DNA from: Solenopsis invicta
Lineage: Eukaryota > Arthropoda > Insecta > Hymenoptera > Formicidae
Reading direction: 5' to 3'
NCBI RefSeq assembly: GCF_016802725.1
Contig: NC_052668.1
Span: 15,047,001-15,111,000 of the forward strand
Length of the DNA stretch: 64,000 bases
Shown piece after piece: positions 22,458 to 34,289 of this stretch (position 1 is the stretch's first letter; every line of letters begins with the position of its first letter). The notes beneath the pieces were generated by a model. It was given only the letters and a program-made list of their open reading frames with translations, was not told the DNA's origin and ran no database searches. A program made the translations under genes and the position numbers.

Positions 22458-25400
22458 GTGTGCGTGCATGCGTGTGTGCGTGCGTGCGTGTGTGTGTGCG
22501 TGTGTGTGTGTGTGCGTGTGTGTGTGCGCGCGCGCGCGCGCGTGTGTGTGTGTATGTATTGAGAAAAGTTACATTGCCTTTGCACTGCAATGTACAATAC
22601 GTGAATGAAACAAGCATTTAATTTGCAGTTGAGGAATTTATTTGATCAAATTAAAATTGACTGGGAATCTGTAAGATCACAACATGAAATTGAAATTATG
22701 CAAAGAAGCGTCAAGAATGCGCTACTAACGACGAAAGTGGTTTTGCGTAAGTAAAATTTTTATTATTGCAAACAAACCAAGAACTCTTGCATTTATCGTT
22801 ATGTTTATTAAGTATATAAAATTTTATTGTATACAAATATAATCTCATTTTATTAAGGTAACTGTATCCTACTTAAGCTTTGTAATTATTTATAATTTTT
22901 TGCTGAGTCCAAAATTAAAAATTGATGACCAGACTCAAAATAGGAAACATTTTTAAACATTAATTAAAAATTTTTTAATATGGAATAATTTTAAATATGT
23001 TCGTGGATATAGTAAAGATTTTTGGAAAAATGCCCTTTAGGTCATATTGAGCATATATGTAGTAATTATATGTTTTTCTCTTTTTCATAAAAAAGTGTTT
23101 AAAAAATGGATAATAAAGTAATCCATATTACATTTACAAATTAACAAAATTAACATATTGACATGTTTATTAACATATTACAATACATATAAAAATATAC
23201 AAAGAACTGTAAGTTACAGTCTGTATGACACACTAGTGTTAAATATAATTAATGAGTGGAAAATAGACTGAGAGTCAGCGCGGATCAAAGAGCGCAATCA
23301 CAAGTATCACACTAGTGTTATTTGTTCAATTTACCATGTAACTACTTAGAAATAATAAGTAAAACCGTATTCAATTAGGTTATGTAGATATAACATTTAT
23401 CTTATTTAAAATTTTATTATACTGTACATACATATATAAATTTGATATTTTATTGTAAATTTTTCTCCCGATGTAGTGTACATCGCTCCATTATCGGGAC
23501 ATTGTAATCTCTTGATTTGACTACTTTTATACGATGTGTAATAGGTACTAGGGTAAGTCAAAAATTATCCGCACTTTAGAACATCTCTTTAAGTTTGTCA
23601 TACTGCGTTCTGGGCGTGTTCTAGCAAAAGTGCGGATAATTTTTGACTTACCCTCGTATATAATTTAATTGATTCTAATTATTGTAACTTTACGTCTTCC
23701 AGTTGACATGTTCATAGGCATGACTCTGTACATGCTTACCACATTCAGCCCTCAAATTCTCGATGTACTTCTGCCGCTGAACGAATCACGCCCGTGGGAG
23801 CATCCTTTCCATGTCGAATTTTTCTTTCTTGATAATGAAAGAGATCTTTACATTATTCGATTTATACTGTATTTCGGCGCCGTGTTTGGATTAGGAGTGA
23901 TTCTTGCCAACGGGTCCATATTCGTCATTTACACGCAGCACGCCACTGGAATGTTTACCATACTGGGGTATTGCCTTTACATATTTTTTAATTTTATTTA
24001 TAACGTGGACTTTGTATTTCTTACTCAAAATTTAATATATAATTTATATCTTAATTATATATTAGAAGAGAAGACGGTAATATGGCACCCATTTTCATTT
24101 TATTGAATAACTTTGTTTATAATTAATATTTTCTATTGAAACTTGAACGATTACATTCGTCAAAGTGTTGTTTGACAGATTACAGATTCAAAGTAACGAA
24201 ATATTTATTATTTAGAACGTGATTCATAAAAATCTAATATATATATGCACTGCATAATTGGTAGAACAAAAAAAAACTGGTTGTAATATCGCTGTTCATA
24301 AAAATAATGTTTAAAAATTAGTTTAGTTTAAAGGAAACACAGTACCTTGCACTATGTTGTTACAAAATTATATACTTTTAATTTTCCATTGTTTAGAATT
24401 TTCCTGATTTAGAATTTTTCTGCGTTCAGAAATACCATTGAGAAGTTTTATTAGAAATATTATTTTATCCCTGTTTAACATTAAACAAGCATAAAATGAT
24501 GTCTTTAATGTTTCTAAACACCGCCCTCTAGAATGATAATCGATTTACCGAAGAAATATTTCAATATAAAAATTTTGTTTAAAAAACCATATTAACAAAA
24601 TTCCATGTTATTGTTTTAACTTTGTATAATTCGAAATGTGTACAGCCAAATAAAAAGTTAAATAACAAAAAAAAAACACTCGAGTGTAATACATTCGTGT
24701 TATAATACACTCAAGTTTAAGAATAATAAGAAAGTATGTGTAATTAAAGATTAAAAGTGTACTTTAAAAAAGTTTAAAAATGCTCAAAAGTAAAAATGCT
24801 TAATTATAACAATTGTTAGTTATTATGTATTGGCATATTAGCATCACTAAAAAACGACAGGCTACTAAATGAATAAGCAATTAGAATACGTCACCTAATA
24901 ATGGAGATAATAGGGGAGCCATATTGTTGACATCCATAATACCCTTTTAAATGTTATGTTTAAAATAGGTCTTATACAATATAAATTTATTCTTGCACTA
25001 AATCCTTGTTTTTTATTTATGTTTTGTTTTATACGCATTTATACAGACATCGTGCAAAACAGACATTCAGCGATGAACAGTTGCCCAACAGCCAATTCAT
25101 TCATGAAAAAGATTATAAAAGTATTGCTCTCTTTGTCGAGGATCATCGCAGCATTTTACAGTTAGTAATTATTTGACAATGTAACATTCACTTGTAGGTA
25201 ATATACAATAATATATAAAAAATTTCAAAGATTATAGATAAATTAATATTTTTTTAGCTAAAATATATTAAAGTTAACGTCCTGTAAAATTAATTTAGTC
25301 AAAAATTACATGAACGAAAACCCAACAGTTAAAAAATTAAATTAATTTGAATTAAATTAAAAATTAGTTTTGGTAAGAATTACTTATATTCAGTTAAAAT

Positions 25401-28010
25401 TTATGAAAATTGGATTACTATAAATAAATAATTACAATACAAATCATCAAATAAATTTTGTATTTTATTTGTAATTTAATTTTACATAAAATAAAAAAAG
25501 GTTTTTTTTATATGAGAATGTATTTCTTTTTTAATTTTTTTCATGGATAAATTTTTAATTTGGGAAAAAGTTAATAAGTCAAAATTTAAAGTATAAAAAT
25601 TAACTTGTTAAGAATTAATTAAAGTTAGTTAAAAGTTGTTACTTTTTAATTTAATTTAATTTTTTTAATTTTTTACTTAGACACTACTTAATCTTGAAAA
25701 TTTCTTTCTGCAATATTAATGATGGATTTTTTCTATAGATTGCGACATTGAATTTATTTTATTTTGTTGACTTGTTATGAAATTGTAACGAGTTAAGTTA
25801 AATTATTTAGTTTCAGCAGTTTCTGGACTTATGATGAATACAATATATGCATATATACAGAGTGCACCAGTAGAATCCGGACAAATCCATTGTCAGTTTT
25901 CAGAATCATTTATTTTAATAAAAAATAACAATCGTATGAAAAATATTTTTATATTTGGGTTAAAGCATCCCTAAGAAACAATTTTATTCTATATAGTCCT
26001 CTACTTCGATGACCGTTTCAATTTTGAGCCGAAAGCGCGCGCATGCCTTTGTCAAAATTTCCTTCAGTATACTCGCGAATGCAACGTTAGGATGTCGAGT
26101 CTTGTTGGAGTGTCCTTCAAATATGCTGCACACGAAATTATCCAGCGGATAAAGTCCGGGTTGTTAGCAAGCCAAAATTTCTTACTTCGACACATGCTCA
26201 TGTTTTCGAAGAGCCGATTCTGCACTAAGTGGCCATCTAAGAACCTTCTTCAGACTCTTCGAAAGCCGTATAGCGATGAATCATATCGGAAATCGTCGAT
26301 TTCGGGTAATCAGAGAACTTTATTATTTCGGATATGGTACGTCCAGCGCGAAGATTTTCAACAAGCACGGCTCTTCGGTTATATTCTGGACACTGCTTAA
26401 CCAGCTCGGTCATGACAAAGTTATGTTTTTGTTCCCAATGGATGAATTGAATGCTATTTAGATGCCGGCTCACAAGTTATTATATGGCAAAAATTTTAAT
26501 TTGAAAATTGTCCAAATTCTACTGGTGCACCCTGTATATATTTGACCACGAATAGAACGATGTATCGTTTTTTCCAGGTACGTTCTAGTAACTAGTAAAT
26601 ATGCCGAGTACATATATAACACTGCAAATACTGATCTTTCTTATCAAAAGCAATATTATTAATCCGTAAACGTTTTTTGCAATCTAAGGTTTGTGGACAT
26701 GGTTCGATCATGTTACGGTTCGAGCCTTTTTCTTGAGTTTTTCAGTTTAATGATCCTGTTAGGCACCACAATGGTACAAGTAAGTGATTCCACACGGATC
26801 ATCTGAATTAATTAATATATTAATGTTAAGTGAAATTATTAAATAAGATTCAGTTACGATGAGATCGCGTTGCAGTAAGAATTAAATTAAACAGCAATCA
26901 ACACAGTCTCTCGTTTTGCTGTTTAGATAATTAAATTTTCCGGAATGTCGGACCGGCCAATGAGATCAGCAGCTTACGTCACTGGACAAATAATGTACAT
27001 GTTTATGTATAGCTACATGGGCCAGCAATTAATTGACAAGAGCTCACAGCTGTCCATGAAGATGTAAGTGTCTGCAAAACGCACATACATTATCGTTCAT
27101 GATGAGGAATAAGATTTTCTTGTACTTCATGAAAAATTAAATATGAAAAAAATATAAAAAATTTTCGAAAAATTTATACGAATTAAGTTGGTTATACATT
27201 ATAACCAACATTTTTTTACTTTTTTTTTCGTAAATTTTTCAATTTCAAATATAAAGAATTTTATGAGAAATGAGGATTTACACAAAATAATCAATATCAT
27301 TGCGATAAATTATTGCATCAATTAAAAAAAAATTTTATAAAGCTTAGAAAGCCTATTTTAAAATAAGTTTTTTGTTAATATTTGTTCGATGATTTCATCA
27401 AACTTTAACAATTCAAAGTAAAAAAAATAAAATGGTAATTTCTAATTTTATGTAATTTAAAAACAAAATATTGTAAAGACAAATCTAAAAGACAAACTTA
27501 AAATTCTTTTCACTTTTCAATAAATTTTTGAAAATTTCTCTACGATTATTTTTACCGAGATACTTAACTTTTTGTAAGATGCGAGAAAATCACAAATGTT
27601 TTCACTTGACAGTAAAACTTTCAATCGCTATATATCGTACATAAATCAATTAATATGCATGTACATGTTTTATATTAATATATAATCTTTGATCTTAAGA
27701 AAGAAGTAACATTTTCTCTTTCACACGATTTCATTAAATGGACTTTGACATCAACGTAAACTTTTAGATATTCTGTAAGATGGCAAAGTATAGCTGTATG
27801 CAAGCAAAAGATGATGTTATTTGTTATGTTAAAATGTATGCATACAATTACTATTAACGCGTACAACATTTTCTATCTGAGCTTAGAAAGTTTTTCATCG
27901 GTAAGCAAAAATGAGGCCGATATTAAAATAAAATTATGACAACCTACAAATTCTGTTTTAAGATCGTACAGTCTGCCATGTCGGTTTGTATGCTGCTGAG
28001 ACAAGTGTGA
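21253..28010 (+). CDS. Odorant receptor OR2 (tandem paralogue of OR1)
   Basis: Second receptor of the same type and lineage, likely also an Orco-partnered ligand-binding subunit. Exons are 21253-21399, 22237-22356, 22629-22746, 23703-23967, 25047-25160, 26689-26779, 26927-27063, 27768-27900 and 27963-28010, giving 390 aa. Exon 4 has one extra Phe codon and exon 7 one extra codon relative to OR1; all other exon lengths are identical. Landmarks are MEFSVDQQYRLNRLVL, LPLNESRPWEHPFH, QHATGMFTILG, RSCYGSSLFLEFF and SYMGQQLIDKSSQLSMKM. The introns have taken up more insertions than those of OR1: a 150-bp TA/GT microsatellite in intron 2, a 109-bp MITE in intron 3 and a mariner remnant in intron 5. 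None disrupts a splice site. No stop or frameshift is seen. Confidence 0.92.
22400..22553. repeat. Compound (TA)n-(GT/GC)n microsatellite
   Basis: About 55 bp of TA repeat run directly into about 95 bp of GT with GC interruptions, inside OR2 intron 2. Open frames crossing it in four phases are artefacts of the repeat. Confidence 0.95.
23548..23656. mobile_element. 109-bp Tc1/mariner-type MITE
   Basis: Terminal inverted repeats of about 28 bp (left GGGTAAGTCAAAAATTATCC, right its complement) are flanked on both sides by TA, the target duplication of the Tc1/mariner superfamily. It sits in OR2 intron 3, 46 bp before exon 4. No coding capacity. Confidence 0.8.
25858..26534 (-). mobile_element. 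Internally deleted Tc1/mariner-type transposon in OR2 intron 5
   Basis: The element is about 677 bp. Its ends are inverted repeats (CAGAGTGCACCAGTAGAAT on the left, complement of CAGGGTGCACCAGTAGAAT on the right), each adjoining TATATA, consistent with a TA target. On the minus strand an N-terminal helix-turn-helix stretch is open from 26473 (NRRAVLVENLRAGRTISEI, TISDMIHRY). A separate frame near the other end reads KACARFRLKIETVIE, like the C-terminus of ant mariner-like transposases. Most of the catalytic DDE region between them is missing, so it cannot encode an active transposase. Confidence 0.75.
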
Positions 28011-28249
28011 GGCTGTTCATGAACGATTTGAAAAATAGTATTTGTGTATAATTAGTGTGTGAAATTATCGTGCAATACATTTTTCATGTTTTGCGCCTCA
28101 GGTATCGTTCTGTTTTTATTTTATACCCAAATACGTTCATGTGAAGAGAATTATCGACATGCAAGAGCCAACTCTTTCTAACAGATTGAATTTTTATTGC
28201 ACATTAAAGATATATTTTAATTTAGGTGATATTAGATATGCTTTCAATC
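28011..28249. other. 3' flank of OR2
   Basis: AT-rich sequence shared with the 3' flank of OR1, probably including the 3' UTR. No gene seen. Confidence 0.45.
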
Positions 28250-28420
28250 ACTGAAGGGAACGAAGTATAATAACACAAGACAGAGAGTTTTCTTTGAGAG
28301 AGAAAAGGTTTTCTCAGTAAACTGCGAGTGCAACAATAAAAATTAAAACATAATAATGTAAATTTTATATTTACGATAACGAGGATCTCGATAGAATTAT
28401 TAGTTAGTAATTACTGTAAT
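28250..28420 (-). pseudogene. Relic of the last exons of a minus-strand OR
   Basis: Read on the minus strand, this stretch matches the 3' end of OR3 in order: remnant of exon 8 end, intron 8 with TTTTCTCAGTAAACTGCGA (OR3 has TTTTCTCGGTAAACTGCGA), then a decayed exon 9 ending in CTTCAGTGAT. The conserved last-exon motif MSYxT is lost. It appears to be a decayed copy from the OR3-OR5 lineage. Confidence 0.5.
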
Positions 28421-28839
28421 GAACATTGATGTACCGTTCCGTTCATACTCAAGAGAAAACGTTTTTGATATTTTTCTAAAGACCAACGTAAGACTTGTTT
28501 TAATGAATGATTTTCTTATCAGTCATTCTTTGAAATATTAAGATTGTGAACCATATTAGCTACTCAACGCGAATATTTCAAATAGAATCGCGGGAACTTA
28601 CGTATTATACTGGTTCTTTCTATTAAAAGACAGAACAATATACTACGACTAAAAAAAAGTAAATAAAAGAAATAGTGAGTTATTTAAAAATATAAAATAT
28701 TACTTGGTTTAATTTAAGCTAATTTTTCTACGAATTCTGAAATGTTGACTTTTTATTAGATGTCTCATTCAAGTAAAATTAACATTAATAAATTGTGATT
28801 GACATATATTTTTCTAGAATATGTTCAATCATAATGTAT

Positions 28840-28970
28840 AATGCTGCAAAAGATTTTGGCATTCTAAGAAGTAACTTAGGCATTCTACATAATTATTTTG
28901 ATAATTTAATAAAATTATTTTCAAATTATATCCAGTTGATGGTTTAGATATTTTAGCAAAATCGTGTAGC
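28840..28970. repeat. Partial copy of an OR-cluster MITE
   Basis: Contains the right arm of the foldback family seen complete at 37480-37716, including GGTTTAGATATTTTAGCAAA; the left arm is not recognisable. Confidence 0.45.
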
Positions 28971-29213
28971 AAATGACAAAGGACAATTTACATTTTTATG
29001 TGTGGCTACATAAACCAACATCTAACAAGGGCACCACACACAACCCGGGTCACCGATTTTGATGAAACTTTACAGTTATGTAGTATTAGTATAGAAGTAC
29101 TAAATGCTAAACGGAGACGATGCACTACTCAACCGTTGACGTGAAATCGTTGTTTGAATTTCACCATATAGCTTTAATACCGTAATATTGAAGGAGTTTG
29201 GCAAGTAGCAGCG

Positions 29214-29282
29214 TGGTGTGGCGGACAGCGCGAGCGCCTATAGTTTTGCAGGTCGCGGCCGTCGCGGGTTCGAGTCCACAAG
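29214..29282 (+). ncRNA. tRNA-like Pol III unit in left arm
   Basis: A box-A-like TGGTGTGGCGG is followed about 41 bp later by a box-B match GGTTCGAGTCC, then directly by a run of about twelve T, a Pol III terminator. The acceptor and T stems do not pair fully, so this is a tRNA-derived or tRNA-like sequence and not a functional tRNA gene. It could be a SINE head captured by the element. Confidence 0.5.
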
Positions 29283-29438
29283 TTTTTTTTTTTTCTTTTA
29301 CCCAGTACTCTTATTGTTACAATATATATATATATATATATATAATAAAATATATAATAAATAATACACAGATATAGATATAATAATACGCAAAAAATCT
29401 TCTCTGCATTCGAACTTTTGTTAGTTTACTTTATATAC

Positions 29439-29503
<65 letters not shown>

Positions 29504-29753
29504 ACATAGATTTATATGGATGGCGAGATATTTATATGATATATTTGATTGTGAGAGTTAATATGCATATTTATTTATGTGTAAGTACAAAAACAATTAC
29601 AAATGAATTTATTCGTCGTCTTGCTGTGTAATTTTGCACACTTTCGGGTGATGATAATCATAAAAACAAGTAAAACATAAAACTGATTTACACCACGAAC
29701 ATTTTATAAATCCAATTTAAATCCAATTTTTTTTTTTTATTTATTATATATTT

Positions 29754-29806
<53 letters not shown>

Positions 29807-29857
29807 ATATATATTGTAACAATAAGAGTACTGGGTAAAAGAAAAAAAAAGAAAAAC

Positions 29858-29926
29858 TTGTGGACTCGAACTCGCGACGGCCGCGACCTGCAAAACTATA
29901 GGCGCTCGCGCTGTCCGCCACACCAC
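29858..29926 (-). ncRNA. tRNA-like Pol III unit in right arm
   Basis: Inverted copy of the left-arm unit. Box B has one substitution (AGTTCGAGTCC) and the terminator T-run, read on the minus strand, is interrupted by C. It would be transcribed toward the left-arm copy. Confidence 0.45.
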
Positions 29927-30111
29927 GCTGCTACTTGCCAAACTCCTTCAATGTTACGGTATTAAAGCTATATGGTGAAATTCAAACAACGATTTCACGT
30001 CAACGGTTGAGTAGTGCATCGTCTCCGTTTAGCATTTAGTACTTCTATACTAATACTACATAACTGTAAAGTTTCATCAAAATCGGTGACCCGGGTTGTG
30101 TGTGGTGCCCT

Positions 30112-30571
30112 ATCTAAGTGAAGCATGCAGTTATCTAAAAAAATATAAACATCACAAAATACCTTGGTACGTCTGGAATATAATTATATACAGTTCATTT
30201 TTCGTGCATTATAACAAAAATTATTAGTATTTAGTATTTTTTACTTATCGTGCATTTTTATTTTGGACCATTAAATAGACAATAGATAAATTGTCAAATT
30301 GTTACATCCTTTTCATACTATACAAAATTCATCTATTATTCATACTTGCATTTAAACGTACTCGAACACATAAGTATGCACATATATTTTGTTAAAGATA
30401 CAACATAAATGTATAGAAGCAAGTGTAACACGTCAAGGTTGCTGTTAACACGTCAAGGTTGCTGTAAAATCAAAAAAATTTAAGTTATTAATAATATAGT
30501 GGATATCTATTACATATTAAAGAGATGTGTGTTAACGTAATTCTCAGTAAATACTTAGATGCGTTAAATCA
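30112..30571. other. Spacer before OR3 3' end
   Basis: AT-rich. It contains a 20-bp perfect tandem pair of the unit TAACACGTCAAGGTTGCTGT at about 30426-30465. No exon recognised. Confidence 0.45.
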
Positions 30572-31901
30572 TCACTGGAAGGAACGAAACATGGTGAGAT
30601 AAGACATAGAAGTTTTCACAACCTTGAAGAAATAAGAGATTTTCTCGGTAAACTGCGATTATGACAGTACAAATTGAAAATATAATAATACAGTTTTATG
30701 TACTGTAGCGAAGGTATCGATAAACATGATCACCATTTTACCAGCCGTTATTTTGCATGGCGTTAATGTTCTGTGCATTATTAGAAGAAGTTTTTGACAT
30801 CTTCGCGACGTATAGCACCAATTTGCTCTGCAGCTATTGAGAAACAAGGTAAATTAAAATTAATACGATTAATATAAAGTTAGCCAATATTTAAATTTAT
30901 ATTCAATTTTTATCTTGCCATCTGACAAATTGAAAGACAGTTTTCTAAATTAGAAAACTATCTTTTGATTCGTCTTTGTTACATATTAAAAAATTCAATA
31001 ATATTAAAATTGAAGTACGGTCATATAAATGTGCGATTATTTATAACAATTGTAAATAATACGCTAGAACATAAAGAAATTATACTTTTTCTTCGAAGGT
31101 TTAGAAAAAAATAAAAATCAGGATAGTATAAATAGATAAACTACTAATTTATACGAGTTTATACGACTACTAATTTCTGCGTTCTTACATAGATTCGTAC
31201 GGAAGGACGCTGTAGTCTAATAGATAGATTGAGCTTGCCAGAAGTGAAAATACATATGAATTAATTGCCCAACATACATAAAAGCGGGCGCGATGATGTC
31301 ACTTGCGTTTTTATTTAAATTCATCAACACCTAAAATTCACATTTAATTGCTTTTGTACTTTTTTTAATTGACGTATTGGCTAGTCAAAATTTTATATTG
31401 CGATTACTGAAGACAGTTATTAATATTATTCTCAAATTTTCCGTTCGCTGCTATTAGAACGTAAAACGTAATCATAAAATTAATTATAAGTTTCTGAAAT
31501 TTAAAAGAGACTCTTTAAATAAAATGTATATTTAAAGTGTATTTTTTGTATATATAAAGTGTATATTTAAAGTGTAAATTTAATATAAATTTGACACAAA
31601 TATGTGATATTTATTATACAGTTTAAATAACTGTATATTAAACATCAGATCATACGAAGAAAGAAAACACAATCAGTAACTTTGCAACGCAATAACCAGA
31701 GTGTAAAGAATTCTCTTCTTTGGCACATTCTCCTTTCAGTGTATATACCTCGGGGATGAAAATAAAGCAGAATGCAAACATCATCACAAAGCAAATGCAT
31801 TTATCGCAAAGTCTATCATACGGCCATAATCCTGCAATAGTCAAGTATAATCTAAGAATATGGTAGTCCGGGCTTTGCACAATGTCTTTCTTGTCGTTCA
31901 T
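30572..31901 (-). pseudogene. OR3: odorant receptor pseudogene lacking exons 2-6
   Basis: Four pieces of the nine-exon OR plan are present in order on the minus strand. Exon 1 is 31901-31749 (MNDKKDIVQS, AGLWPYD, donor GAG|GTATAT). Exon 7 is 31330-31189 (VLMNLNKNASDIIAP, HFWQAQ). Exon 8 is 30827-30704 (RRCQKLLLIM, CKITAGKM). Exon 9 is 30622-30572 (VVKTSMSYLTMFRSFQ, stop). Exons 2-6, including the large exon 4, are absent: only about 420 bp separate exons 1 and 7. Exon 7 is five bases longer than in its paralogues and shifts frame just after WQAQ. The gene cannot make a receptor. Closest relatives in the window are OR4 and OR5. Confidence 0.85.
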
Positions 31902-32409
31902 TTTTTGGAATAAGAAGATTGCTATATCAACTATTCCATGTGAACGTTTGACATTCGACAAATTGTGGAAGATTACAACAAATTGCTTATCGATCCTTTT
32001 CATTTCTTATTCGGCAGTATCATCGTAATTGCGCTGACAAATAAGAAAGCGATTGTCTGTCTGTGTTTCAATCTTTTCCATTTTGCATTTTTAAAGATAA
32101 TGATTTTTTGTCGCTCCGAAAACACCACTTTCATTTATTTTCGTATTTCGTATTACAATGTGACCAAGTTTCAAATGCGACTTGTAATGAACACTTTCGT
32201 TTCAGAAAAGACTGACTTTTACAATGCTTTCGAATGATTGAAAAAAATCAAATTACATAAGTACGATGTGAGAAGATAAGATGCTGTTACTTCAACATTA
32301 TTTAACGAAGCCTAATTTCTTCAAACTCCGAAATTTGTTGGGTGTCATAAAATTGACAAGATATACAGTGCTACTCTTAATAAATCGATTTTACAATTCA
32401 CATATGTAA

Positions 32410-32505
32410 AGGTACGTATATGGAGTTCAATAATGTTGACGGAGAACGTGAATAAAGAATATAAATCGCGAAATGTTTGATAGTCCTGATTAAACACACT
32501 GAGGG
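32410..32505 (-). pseudogene. Relic OR exon 1
   Basis: On the minus strand the sequence aligns by eye with the end of OR4 exon 1 (ACATTTCGCG against GCGTTTCGCG, and a shared TTCACGTTCTCC) but the WPYH motif is lost. No partner exons are intact nearby. Confidence 0.45.
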
Positions 32506-33572
32506 ATAGTTGAGCCATGAAAATAATTATCAAATAAGATTATGTATTATTAAAAAAAGAACAATATAATTGTATATTAATTATATTTTTTGTATATTAA
32601 TTATATTAATTACAGTCTTTGTCTCTCTTTATAATTTTATAAATAATTATGTTTTTTAAATGCATTAATAACAAAAATAAAAAAAATCTCATTCTTTACA
32701 AAAAGAAAAATATCAAATCTGTATTTGTTAATATTATATAAAAGTTCTAATAATTAAAATAACTAAACCACTCACAAATCACAAAAAATATTTGTTTTAT
32801 TAATAACAATTTAAATAAAACTATTAAGTTAAACTCTTAAAACTAAAATAAAGAATATTTTCTCTCAGTGAAAAATAATAAATCTTTAAAAAAAATATAA
32901 AAATCTTTAAAATTTAAACATTTCATATTATATTTTTTAAATTAAAATTTAGTCGTTATCATTAATTTTTATAATTTTGGTAATTTTTTGCTGCTGGAAA
33001 GAAGGAGGACCGAATGCCTGTCAACCTGTATACATATATAAATAAAATTAATTGGCTCAACTAGTCCTTTAAAGCGATGTTAACTAAAAAATTTATTTAT
33101 AATTAATAAGCTGTAAATAAAACATCTACTTAAATATTATAGTTAAAAACTATACTAATGGCTTATGTAAAAAAAAATCTTGTATTTATTAATAACTTTA
33201 ATTATTTTACAGACCAAAAAGAATAATCACCTGATTACTTTCACTACCGAAAAAACAAAAATGTAATTCACCCGCTAATGGCCGGACGCAGACTAACGTA
33301 TGCAGCGCAGTAGTTTTCGTCTTCGCGCGTTCTCACATGGGCATCGACATGTGCTATGGTGAGATATTTCCATATGCCCAACTTGCCCTGGACTACCCTA
33401 CAATTATACATATATAATTATATATAAAAAATTTCTTTCCAAGTATTATCAGTCAATTCCTTGTCCGTCGCAGCATAACTGTAATTAAATTATGAAATTG
33501 ATACGTAATTATTTCCCGCGTATAATTATGTCATCCCTCACAGTTGCTATGGTCTTTTGACGTTATAAAGTC

Positions 33573-33826
33573 ACAAAGAAACTCCGCCGGAGTGGCTGCA
33601 AGAAAGCTTCCAGCAGCCATATCGCCGATCCTAAGCCTGGATGAAGAAGGAAGGTTTAAGGGTGAGATTAGTAGCCTGCCCACTAGAAAAAAACCAAGAT
33701 ACTCATAAAAACAACAATGTTGCCTCGGACAAGGATGGACATCGACATCACAGGAAGAATAAGAGGACAGTGCAAGTTGGGAACAACAGGACTAAGTCTT
33801 AACAAACAAAAAAGAAGAAGAAGAAA
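33573..33826 (+). mobile_element. Non-LTR retrotransposon or SINE fragment with A-rich tail
   Basis: A GC-richer segment (from CTCCGCCGGAGTGGCTGC to an AAGAAGAAGAAGAAAAAA-type tail) interrupts sequence otherwise collinear with the OR4 upstream region. AAAGTCA occurs just before it and again just after the tail, consistent with a target-site duplication. I see no reverse-transcriptase motif, so it is a 5'-truncated 3' end or a SINE. Confidence 0.6.
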
Positions 33827-34289
33827 AAAGTCATAGAGTGACAACTATTATATTTCACTATAACGCTTGAAGTCAATAGCGCTTTTTACGTTCATCAAGC
33901 AAAGCTAACACTAAATTGAATTGTCGAGTTGCGTCTTATATAAAAATTTTATTTTTAAACAATTGAGGTCATTGCGCAAGGAGTCGTGCGGCATTTCGCT
34001 TTCGAATTACAATGTTTACAATTTTTTAATGTCATAAAAATTATACAATATTTAGAGAAACATCTTATATTTTCAATATGTTTGACAATTAAAATAATTC
34101 GAGTCAATCGCTGCGTAAAGATATCACGATTATTCACGTGCGGACATGATTTATAATTTTCTTTTAACAAGTTTGAAACTATTTTAAAAATAACTCAGAT
34201 CATTCTTTCGCTGAAACTGTGGTAAAGAGTACGAGTGGATAAGTAAATTTTATGATGTTAAAAAGCTGAATTGTAAAGATGCGTTGAAG

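Larger units (their letters stand above)
29028..30111. mobile_element. 1.08-kb long-terminal-inverted-repeat element with tRNA-like arms
   Basis: Two arms of about 300 bp (29028-29342 and 29815-30111) are inverted copies of each other with few differences. Ends are AGGGCACCACACACAACCC and its complement. The centre is made of (TA)n runs and AT-rich filler with no transposase. The flanks read ATCTAACA on the left and ATCTAAGT on the right, a possible imperfect 8-bp target duplication. Long arms with an 8-9 bp duplication would fit a Mutator-like foldback element, but the class is an inference. Each arm holds a tRNA-like Pol III promoter. Confidence 0.75.
31902..34289. other. Spacer between OR3 and OR4 with decayed receptor 5' end
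   Basis: Mostly AT-rich. It holds a decayed OR exon 1 (about 32410-32505). Further upstream of that relic, about 33460-33930 is homologous to the promoter region of OR4 (about 37990-38230) and is split by a retroelement fragment. Together these suggest a nearly erased receptor copy between OR3 and OR4. Positions 33280-33420 are less AT-rich but show nothing I recognise. Confidence 0.45.

Noticed and set aside
22346..22617. Arg/Thr/His-rich open frames
   Set aside because: They are translations of the TA/GT microsatellite.
29214..29282. Functional tRNA gene
   Set aside because: The Pol III boxes are present but the acceptor and T stems do not pair, and the unit lies in a repeated inverted arm.
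30426..30465. Short direct repeat considered as a CRISPR-like array
   Set aside because: Only two adjoining units with no spacers, in animal DNA.
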